The notes under the pieces are model-generated. The model saw only the letters and a program-made list of their open reading frames with translations. It was not told the DNA's origin and ran no database searches. The translations under genes and the position numbers were made by a program. From an uncultured Spirochaetales bacterium (GTDB lineage Bacteria > Spirochaetota > Spirochaetia > Sphaerochaetales > Sphaerochaetaceae), in the NCBI GenBank assembly GCA_949292445.1, contig CASEZU010000090.1, forward strand, positions 1-14,110: 14,110 nucleotides of DNA. Reading direction: 5' to 3'. Of the stretch, positions 7,655 to 14,110 are shown in pieces. Position 1 is the stretch's first letter, and the number at the start of each line of letters is the position of its first letter.

Positions 7655-9073
7655 TCAGACCATTCCGTCCGTTATTACCGGAGCATGCAGCGGATCAAAT
7701 GCCGTGAGATACATCAGCGTGTATACGGACTGCGAGAGCGTGATGCGTTCAGTGATGATGCCGATCTCATCCTGCAGCACCTGCAGCTCAGCCTGGAGGA
7801 CATCGCTTTCGGAGGATGTTCCGACATCCAGCGCATTCCTCGCCTTCTCTGCCTTCATCTCATCAAGGCCGCGCTGCATCTCAGCATATTCGATCTTCTC
7901 GCGTGAAAGAACCGCAGATGAATATGATGATGAGACATTCTCCTCTATCGTGCGCACGGCCTTGTCGTAATCGAGGGAAGCGGAGATCATATCGCTGGAT
8001 GAACGCTTCACGTCATTCATCTTCTTGCCGCCATCCCACAGCGTCGTGGAAAGAGCCAGCGTTATATTCACGCCCCATGTATCGCTGTCAAGCCAGTTCG
8101 AGTCGATCTTTCCGCCGTAGGACGCTGAGACCTGCAGCGCTATATCGGGCTTTCCGTACATGCTGCCCCTGGCGATCCTGTTCGTATACTCCTGTACGTT
8201 CTCCATGCCCTGAAGCATCTGCAGCGTAAGTCTCGAAGGATCGGTGGCCTTTGCTTTCAGCTCATCCGCACTGAAGGAAAGAACGGCATCGAAGGCAGAG
8301 GTATCCGGTTCGTAATCTATCTCATCCATTGTCAGATCGCTGATACCGGTGAGCGTGCGGAGCCCCTCAAGCACGGAAGAATACTGGCTGTCAATCTCCA
8401 GCCTTGAGAGCGCGACCTGCTGTTTCTGAATTCTGGCGTCAAGCACATCTTCCTCCAGGAGCATACCTGCCCCTTCCGCGCTCTCGGCGATGGAAATGAG
8501 CTTGTCAGCCTTCTCCTCGATGGAATCAAGAAGCGGATAGACTGATTCCATATAGTACAGGGCATCGAGACGTGAGAGAAGTTCAGCTGTCAGCTGCTTC
8601 TCCTTATCCGTGCGCTCCATCCCCCTGAGCCCCTCGACAGTCTCGAAGAGCTTTACGGCATTGGAGAGCTTCCCCCAGGTGTATACCGGCTGCGTGAGAG
8701 TAAGCTGTGCCTGAACGCGGTTATTGCCCATATCCATGGAGACATCGATCGGATCGGTCCATAGTGCGCCAACAATATCCGGAAGCCCCTTGATGTCATT
8801 CGGGCTCACTGTAACCGGCCCCATCGTCGGATTGGCCATATATGTGCCGGTGACGAGCAGCTCTATCGTCGGGGTATAGCCGCCTTTCGCATCCGCGGTG
8901 TCCAGCCGTGCTTTCTCTATCTCCTGGTCCGATTTCAGGAGATCGGCATTCCCAGTTTCCATGGCTGCAATGAGGGAATCGAGGGTATACTTCTCCCCCT
9001 CCTCAGCCATCAGGGGAACGGAGATCAGAAGAAGCAGCAGGAATGATGCAACTATCTTTCTCATATCACTCAT
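7655..9073 (-). CDS. TolC-family outer-membrane efflux channel
   Basis: This outer-membrane factor of a tripartite efflux system is a trimeric barrel with a long periplasmic helical tunnel. The 472-aa precursor has a signal peptide with hydrophobic core at residues 7-20 and likely cleavage after LMA (residue 23). The mature part starts with YTLDSLIAAMETGNADL, typical of the family, and shows two repeats of long amphipathic helices broken by short beta segments. It is the last gene of the operon. Its ATG overlaps the lipoprotein stop by 8 bp and has AAGGG upstream; ATG at codon 4 is an alternative start. It docks with the adaptor and RND pump encoded upstream. Confidence 0.9.
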   Translation of the reverse strand: MSDMRKIVASFLLLLLISVPLMAEEGEKYTLDSLIAAMETGNADLLKSDQEIEKARLDTADAKGGYTPTIELLVTGTYMANPTMGPVTVSPNDIKGLPDIVGALWTDPIDVSMDMGNNRVQAQLTLTQPVYTWGKLSNAVKLFETVEGLRGMERTDKEKQLTAELLSRLDALYYMESVYPLLDSIEEKADKLISIAESAEGAGMLLEEDVLDARIQKQQVALSRLEIDSQYSSVLEGLRTLTGISDLTMDEIDYEPDTSAFDAVLSFSADELKAKATDPSRLTLQMLQGMENVQEYTNRIARGSMYGKPDIALQVSASYGGKIDSNWLDSDTWGVNITLALSTTLWDGGKKMNDVKRSSSDMISASLDYDKAVRTIEENVSSSYSSAVLSREKIEYAEMQRGLDEMKAEKARNALDVGTSSESDVLQAELQVLQDEIGIITERITLSQSVYTLMYLTAFDPLHAPVITDGMV

Positions 9074-9611
9074 CTATACCCTTCACGTCCTCCATCCTCA
9101 CGAGGGGATTGTTCGTCGTGCTTCCGGAGTTGACCTTCCAGTCATTCCTGCCAGCATAGCAGGTACCATTCTCCTCCACCGCTGCGATGAGATAGACCCA
9201 TGTGCTGTCATAGTCCTCCCCGAATCCGGGGCTCATCGTATTCCATCTGATCGTGAGCGTCGCAGCAGTGCCGCTTGTCTCCCCAAGACCAGGAATCACG
9301 CTGTCTCCGCCGGCTGAGGCATAAACAGCGACTCTCTTGTCGAGACAGCCGGAGGGATAGAGCGAGTAGAGGTAGTCGTCGAAATCGCCGGAAGAAGCGT
9401 CTTTCCCGTTCTCCACTATCTCGGCAAAGGCCGCATCGCGCTTTGCCTTGTCGGTGAATCCGAAGACATAGACATCGGAATCGAACGAGGTATCCGACGA
9501 GTCGGGGCCGGCAACCGCGACAGTCACGGTCGAGCTGAATACGAAATTGCATCCTGCAAGAAGCAGGAGCGCCGCAATCAGAGCGGCGGATACTGCGATA
9601 GTCTTCCTCAT
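9066..9611 (-). CDS. Uncharacterised lipoprotein within the RND efflux operon
   Basis: I do not recognise the family. The 181-aa protein has a lipoprotein signal: MRK, a hydrophobic stretch and lipobox LLAGC with acylated C21. The mature part looks beta-rich, with segments such as TVTVAVAG, DVYVFGF, RVAVYAS, TLTIRW and WVYLIAAV, many Asp/Ser residues, and two further cysteines (C89, C151) that could pair. It overlaps the RND gene by 4 bp (ATGA) and the channel gene by 8 bp, so it is co-expressed and perhaps translationally coupled. An accessory role in the pump, such as channel assembly or periplasmic substrate binding, is inferred from position alone. Confidence 0.85.
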   Translation of the reverse strand: MRKTIAVSAALIAALLLLAGCNFVFSSTVTVAVAGPDSSDTSFDSDVYVFGFTDKAKRDAAFAEIVENGKDASSGDFDDYLYSLYPSGCLDKRVAVYASAGGDSVIPGLGETSGTAATLTIRWNTMSPGFGEDYDSTWVYLIAAVEENGTCYAGRNDWKVNSGSTTNNPLVRMEDVKGIDE

Positions 9612-12600
9612 ACTGCTGTTTCCTCCTTCATTCCCTTTGTCCAGCCGTATGCCTTCCTTATCTTGTGGCGCTCAAGAATGAAGTAGAACGTCGGCATAAG
9701 GAATAGCGTTATGAATGTACTGGTGGTCAGGCCACCCATTATCACCTGCCCCAGAGGCGCGTATATCTCGGAGCCTTCTCCCTGAGCAAACGCCATCGGG
9801 ATGACACCCAGGATGGTTGTGAGGGAGCTCATGAGGATAGGACGGAGCCTCGTGGCGGTACCTTTCCTGATATTCTCGAAGAGCATCGACATCTCGCTCT
9901 GGTAGGAGAGCCTGCCGAGGAATGTCCCGCCTTCCTCTATTGTTATTGAGCGTTTCTCAGCCTCTGCCCTTCTGGACTCATCCTCGAGCTGGTTGATGTA
10001 GTCGACGAGGATGATGCCGTTGTTCACGAGCATTCCTCCGAGCGTGACCACGCCGAGTAGCGAGACCATGCTCATCGAAGATCCGAAGACCGCGAGCGAA
10101 AGGACGACGCCTATCACGCAGAAAGGAACTGTGAGCATGATCAGAAGCGGCTGGTCGAATCTCTCATATATGAGGACGATGACCATGTAGACGAGGAAGA
10201 GGGATATGAGCAGAGCCTGCATCAGCGGTCCCATCGAATCGCCTATGAGCTCATCGATTCCTCCCACATCAGTCGTCACACCGTCAGGAAGCGGATTGGC
10301 CGCGATATACTCCTCCACCCTCCTCGAGATCGCTGTCGTGGACTCGCCTGTCAGCTGGGCACTGACTGTCATTGACACCGCTCTGTCCGTATGGCTGATA
10401 GAGGAGAGCTCCGTCTCCATTACAAGGTCGGAGAGCGCATCCATGGAAACAGCTGAGCCGGCCTGTGTGTATAGCACGAGCCTGTCCAGCATCTCCTGTG
10501 ACACAGGGACATCTGCGGCATCGGATGAGATGTGGATGTTGTATCTCTCATCTGTAGCGGCATCGAGGTAGATTCCCGTATCCATTCCATTGAAGAGGAT
10601 CGCGCTGGTCATTGCAGCCTCATAGCTGGTGAGCCCGAGCGACGAGAGATAGTCATAGGATGCATCGATGACGGCTGCCGTGGAGTCGAACTCACTGGAG
10701 ATCGATGCGGAGACAACCTCGGGATCTGTCAGAAGATAATCGCGGAGCGACGAGGCATACTCATAGAGCACATCCTCATCCTCTCCGATCAGCGTGAGGC
10801 CATAGCCGCCGCCTCCGGACATGTATCCGACGAGGTAATCGAAGCCTCCGTTCTTCACCTCCACATCGGCATCCGGGATAGAAGCTGAAAGCTCATACTG
10901 CATCTGCAGGATTATCTCATGTATATCCCTGTCCCTCTCTGCGACCGGGACGAGCACGACGTGCATTCCTCCCAGATTCTTCGCGTTGGATACAGTGAGG
11001 GCATCGACGGATTTTCCTGAGTATGTGACAACGGTCTCGAGCTCCGGGACCTTCTCCCTCAGTATGTCCTCAGCCTCCTCCATTGCCTTTCTGGTGTCAT
11101 CCACCGTATATCCGGTCGGGAAAGACATGGAGACATAGAAATCATTGTTGTCAGTCGATGGAATGAACGAGATGTTGATGCTCGTCAGTGAATAGATGGT
11201 CAGGGCAAGGATCAGAAGCGCCATCACGATTATGAAAGGCGTGTGCTCCATGCAGAAGCCAAGTGCCCTGCCGTATCCTCTCTCAACCCTCCAGAGTCCT
11301 TTCACGGCGAAGCTGTCCTTCTTCTTCAGCCTCACGCCGTCATCCTTCAGAAAATGCTTCAGCAGGTACGGCATGTATACCATGGCGACAAGAAGCGAGG
11401 AACCTATGGCAAACATGAACGTGAGTGATATGTCGTGGAGAATATCTCCGACAAGGCCTGAGAGCAGCACGACAGGGATGAAGACGACGACTGTCGTAAG
11501 GTTTGAGCCGATGACGGACTTGTCGACGACACCTGTTCCCCTGTAGATCGATTCCACAACGGAATACCTGCCCTTCCCGTTCTCATCCGTATCCTGATAG
11601 TACCTGTATATCTGGTCGAGGACGACGATCGAGGCATCGACTATCGAACCGAGGGAAACGACGATTCCCGATATCGAGAGGATGTTCACCGTTATTCCCG
11701 CGACTTTCATCACGATGAAGGTGAAGAAGCAGGAAAGCGGGATCGAAAGGCCGATCGCGAGCGTTGCCTTGGCATCGTTGATGAAGAGGAAGATGATAAG
11801 GACCGCGATGAGGATTCCGAGAATGCCGGACTCGATGACATTTTTGAGCGATGAGAGGACAAGCTCGCTGTCATCCTTGATCATATGGTACTGGATGGCG
11901 CCGTTCGTCTCAGCCTCGGAACGCTCGAGAATATCCTTGACGGCGTTCGTGATCTGGATCGTGTTTCCGTCAGCCCTCTTCGCGACATCTATGACGATGA
12001 TATCCTCACCGCCCGATGTGACATAATAATCCTCACCCTGATAGGAAAGCGAGACATCGGCGACATCGCCGAGCCTTATGATCTCTCCCGAGTCTGTCGC
12101 CCCCACGGGGAGCGAAGTTATGTCATCAAGGCTCTCATAGCGGCCATCGTATCGCAAATCAATGCTGCGCCCCGATGCCTCGGCCCTGTCCAGCGGCATG
12201 GAGATATTGGAGACTGAGAGTATCTGATAGACCGTCAGCGGCGATATGCCGCGGGCATTGAGATCATCCATTCTCAGCTTTACCGAGACTTCAGGTTCGA
12301 CAGATCCGCTGACTGTGATTGTCGAGACACCGGGAATCCTCGTCAGCTGCGGACGAAGCGTATCGGTGATGTACTCGGAGAGCGCTGCCGTATCTCCTGT
12401 GGACTCAACGGAGAATGAGACGACAGGAAGCATTGTCGCACCGCCTACGAGCGCGGCAGGCTCACCCTGCAGCCCGTCGGGAAGCTGATCCATCAGCTGG
12501 GATATCCTGTTCCTGACCTCATTGAGCTGATCCTCAGGATTGACTCCATCCTGGAATGTGATGGTGATCATGGCAGCACTGTTCATTGACTGGCTGTCCA

Positions 12601-12838
12601 TGCTCTTGAAGTCGGGAAGGGTGACGAAATCATCCTCGAGTATGTCGACAACATCCTTCTCGACATCCTCTGCCGAGGCTCCGGGATATATCGCGACAAC
12701 GAATATCTGCGGCATGTCTATATCCGGGATGAACTCCAGATTGGTGGTTGTAATCGAGAACATGCCGAAGACGGCCAGAGCGATCAGGATCATCGAGAGG
12801 ATCGCTGAATGCTTGACCGAAAGCGTGGCTATCTTCAT
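9608..12838 (-). CDS. RND-family efflux pump, AcrB/HAE-like
   Basis: This is the inner-membrane, proton-driven pump of a tripartite exporter; the substrate cannot be told from sequence. The 1076-aa chain has the RND layout: TM1 (about 9-29), a periplasmic domain, TM2-TM6 (336-490), TM7 (532-552), a second periplasmic domain, and TM8-TM12 (869-1054). In TM4 the motif GSIVDASIVVLDQ keeps one proton-relay Asp (D401), but the neighbouring second Asp of AcrB is Ala. In TM10 GGMLVNNGIILVDYIN has Asn where AcrB has Lys. The cytoplasmic loop between TM10 and TM11 (about 951-998) seems longer than usual. It overlaps the adaptor gene by 4 bp and the lipoprotein gene by 4 bp. Confidence 0.95.
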   Translation of the reverse strand: MKIATLSVKHSAILSMILIALAVFGMFSITTTNLEFIPDIDMPQIFVVAIYPGASAEDVEKDVVDILEDDFVTLPDFKSMDSQSMNSAAMITITFQDGVNPEDQLNEVRNRISQLMDQLPDGLQGEPAALVGGATMLPVVSFSVESTGDTAALSEYITDTLRPQLTRIPGVSTITVSGSVEPEVSVKLRMDDLNARGISPLTVYQILSVSNISMPLDRAEASGRSIDLRYDGRYESLDDITSLPVGATDSGEIIRLGDVADVSLSYQGEDYYVTSGGEDIIVIDVAKRADGNTIQITNAVKDILERSEAETNGAIQYHMIKDDSELVLSSLKNVIESGILGILIAVLIIFLFINDAKATLAIGLSIPLSCFFTFIVMKVAGITVNILSISGIVVSLGSIVDASIVVLDQIYRYYQDTDENGKGRYSVVESIYRGTGVVDKSVIGSNLTTVVVFIPVVLLSGLVGDILHDISLTFMFAIGSSLLVAMVYMPYLLKHFLKDDGVRLKKKDSFAVKGLWRVERGYGRALGFCMEHTPFIIVMALLILALTIYSLTSINISFIPSTDNNDFYVSMSFPTGYTVDDTRKAMEEAEDILREKVPELETVVTYSGKSVDALTVSNAKNLGGMHVVLVPVAERDRDIHEIILQMQYELSASIPDADVEVKNGGFDYLVGYMSGGGGYGLTLIGEDEDVLYEYASSLRDYLLTDPEVVSASISSEFDSTAAVIDASYDYLSSLGLTSYEAAMTSAILFNGMDTGIYLDAATDERYNIHISSDAADVPVSQEMLDRLVLYTQAGSAVSMDALSDLVMETELSSISHTDRAVSMTVSAQLTGESTTAISRRVEEYIAANPLPDGVTTDVGGIDELIGDSMGPLMQALLISLFLVYMVIVLIYERFDQPLLIMLTVPFCVIGVVLSLAVFGSSMSMVSLLGVVTLGGMLVNNGIILVDYINQLEDESRRAEAEKRSITIEEGGTFLGRLSYQSEMSMLFENIRKGTATRLRPILMSSLTTILGVIPMAFAQGEGSEIYAPLGQVIMGGLTTSTFITLFLMPTFYFILERHKIRKAYGWTKGMKEETAV

Positions 12839-13893
12839 CTCTCCTCCCCTGTCACCCTGACTTCCTCACCCGGAAGGAGCCCGTCCTGTCCGCGGATGAT
12901 GAAATCGCGTCCCTCATAGGAATCGTCTATGGCGAAATATGAACTGTCCTCTGCATCAGGCTCCATGCTGATGTACTCCGCCCTTGATCCGTCGGATGAA
13001 AGCGCATAGACAGAGCCGTCCAGTTTTCTGACGGAGAGAGGAAGCGTGAGATACTCCTCCGATGACCAGACGACGGATGCCTTCACGAACATTCCCGGTA
13101 TGAAGCCATCAGGAGACACAAGACGAACCTTCATGAGGAATGTCTTCGATGTCGGATCGATGAACGGTGCGATGGATACAACCTCGGCATCCGAGGTGTA
13201 ACCGTCTGGAGAGGATATCGTTATTGAGAGATTGTCCCTGTTTCCGCTGACTGTGTGGAAGTACTTCTCCCCTATTTTCAGGTTTACAACGAGATCATCG
13301 AGATCCGCTATCACGGCCAGCGGCATCTCGGAGGAACCGACGGAACCTGCGGAAGATGTGGCCTGAATCACGGTGCCGGAGACAGGAGCCGTGACAGTGG
13401 CATATGAGAGCTGGAGTTCTGCAAGCTCCAGCTGTGCCCTGGCAGCATCAAGCTGCGCGGAGAGAGTATCGTGCTCCTGCGCGCTCACTCCTCCAGAGGT
13501 CATCAGCGCCTCTACTCTCTCATACGCTGCCTCAAGGCCTTTCACCTGAGCCTCGGCCTGCTGCAGCTGAAGCTCGTACGGGCGTCTGTCGATAACGGCG
13601 ATCACATCGCCTTTTTCAACCTTGTCACCTGCCTGTATATCATATTCCTCAACAGTTCCGCTCACGAAAGGAACGACTGGAATCATCGCATCGGCCTCTA
13701 TGTATCCGGTGGTTGAGATCCCCTCATCTATCGTCCGCCTCTCCGGCTTCACGGTGACGACCGGCGATACAGGAGGAGTGTATTCGACGCTCTTCTCGCT
13801 TGAGAAGAAGAAATACAGCGCTGCGGCTGCAGCGGCGAAAACAGCAAACAGAATGACATACCTTATCACGGAGCTTCGTTTTTTCTTGTCCAT
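12835..13893 (-). CDS. RND periplasmic adaptor (HlyD/AcrA family)
   Basis: The adaptor links the RND pump to the outer-membrane channel. The 352-aa protein has an uncleaved N-terminal membrane anchor (residues 11-30) rather than a lipobox. Next come the first lipoyl half (VSGTVEEYDIQAGDKVEKGD, about 75-102), an alpha-helical hairpin (105-163), the second lipoyl half (TAPVSGTVIQ, about 164-195), a beta-barrel domain and a membrane-proximal end. The hairpin is short, as in adaptors of simple RND systems. It is the first gene of the operon; the ATG follows AGGAAAGGA closely. The stop overlaps the pump start as ATGA. Confidence 0.93.
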   Translation of the reverse strand: MDKKKRSSVIRYVILFAVFAAAAAALYFFFSSEKSVEYTPPVSPVVTVKPERRTIDEGISTTGYIEADAMIPVVPFVSGTVEEYDIQAGDKVEKGDVIAVIDRRPYELQLQQAEAQVKGLEAAYERVEALMTSGGVSAQEHDTLSAQLDAARAQLELAELQLSYATVTAPVSGTVIQATSSAGSVGSSEMPLAVIADLDDLVVNLKIGEKYFHTVSGNRDNLSITISSPDGYTSDAEVVSIAPFIDPTSKTFLMKVRLVSPDGFIPGMFVKASVVWSSEEYLTLPLSVRKLDGSVYALSSDGSRAEYISMEPDAEDSSYFAIDDSYEGRDFIIRGQDGLLPGEEVRVTGEER

Positions 13894-13958
13894 ATTCCTT
13901 TCCTGATCTGATTCTCAGGCTTCCTCTTTCTGAAATTAACAACAGAAAACCGTCCAGG

Positions 13959-13973
13959 TGTCGGAATCCGACA
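13959..13973. promoter_or_regulatory. Palindromic operator upstream of the efflux operon
   Basis: TGTCGGA and TCCGACA form a perfect 15-bp palindrome with one central base. A second copy of the half-site (TGTCGGAT) lies at 13988-13995, faced by an imperfect TCCTGACA at 14002-14009. This looks like a binding site for a dimeric repressor such as a TetR or MarR type. No regulator gene is in the window. Confidence 0.55.
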
Positions 13974-14004
13974 GAGTGTAGCATTCTTGTCGGATTGTTT
14001 TTCC

Positions 14005-14027
14005 TGACACTTTCCTATAATGTGTCA
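14005..14027. promoter_or_regulatory. Inverted repeat around a TATAAT box
   Basis: TGACAC (14005-14010) and GTGTCA (14022-14027), 11 bp apart, flank a perfect plus-strand TATAAT (14016-14021). The best -35 for that box, TTGTTT (13995-14000), gives only a 15-bp spacer. It may be an operator controlling the divergent plus-strand gene. Confidence 0.4.
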
Positions 14028-14056
14028 TTCACAGAAACCTTTGATTGTGCTAATAT
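14028..14056 (+). promoter_or_regulatory. Candidate promoter of the right-edge gene
   Basis: -35 TTCACA (14028-14033), a 17-bp spacer and -10 TAATAT (14051-14056). Transcription would start about two bases before the ATG at 14064, implying a leaderless or nearly leaderless mRNA. The upstream TATAAT at 14016-14021 is the alternative. Confidence 0.45.
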
Positions 14057-14063
14057 CGCCGGC

Positions 14064-14110
14064 ATGAGCATTTACAGCGAGACATTGGAGAAACAGAAGG
14101 CGTTTTTCAG
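14064..14110 (+). CDS. N-terminus of a gene cut by the window edge, possibly an aldehyde dehydrogenase
   Basis: Fifteen complete codons are visible: MSIYSETLEKQKAFF, then the sequence ends. The run LEKQKAFF resembles the start of short-form NAD(P)-dependent aldehyde dehydrogenases, which begin with a similar helix followed by a TGKT motif. No Shine-Dalgarno sequence precedes the ATG. The family call rests on very little sequence and the frame could also be chance. Confidence 0.4.
   Translation, partial: MSIYSETLEKQKAFF

Overview
The window looks like part of a Gram-negative-type (diderm) bacterial chromosome of moderate GC content. It carries a complete RND tripartite efflux operon with an outer-membrane channel. 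Copper control is of the CsoR type, there is an intracellular GH51 arabinofuranosidase, and the two tRNA genes do not encode CCA. Together these fit a gut or anaerobic spirochaete (Sphaerochaeta/Treponema-like) best. That assignment is inference from gene style, because no marker gene is present.

Layout. Bases 1-642 hold no convincing protein gene. They contain a very strong leftward sigma70-type promoter (130-158) resembling an rRNA promoter, so an rRNA operon may begin just left of the window. A second leftward promoter (531-559) is followed by strong stem-loops and may make a small RNA. Next come a GH51 alpha-L-arabinofuranosidase (643-2118, minus) and, divergently, a MATE exporter (2318-3674, plus) broken by a single-base frameshift near 2495. 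Then a 199-aa protein with an acidic middle and a histone-H1-like Lys/Ala tail follows (3758-4357, plus); its Shine-Dalgarno (SD) sequence can be masked by an upstream anti-SD. Its terminator faces the terminator of a tRNA-Lys/tRNA-Glu pair (minus).

The copper module (4695-7533, minus) has copA, a Cu(I) P-type ATPase with an N-terminal and an extra C-terminal metal-binding domain, and an overlapping csoR repressor gene. A G-tract palindrome that matches CsoR operators sits just downstream of the copA promoter. The C-terminal domain has an in-frame SD-GTG start that would yield a free 69-aa CopZ-like chaperone.

The efflux operon (7655-13893, minus) reads adaptor, RND pump, unknown lipoprotein, outer-membrane channel, with 4-, 4- and 8-bp overlaps and a strong terminator at the end. 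Its upstream region (13894-14063) is rich in palindromes. It also carries promoters for a divergent plus-strand gene cut by the right edge, whose 15 visible codons resemble the N-terminus of an aldehyde dehydrogenase.

The least ordinary points are the CopA-CopZ fusion with an internal start, the histone-tail protein with its masked SD, the lipoprotein built into the RND operon, and the candidate small RNA. No CRISPR array, insertion sequence or prophage gene was seen.
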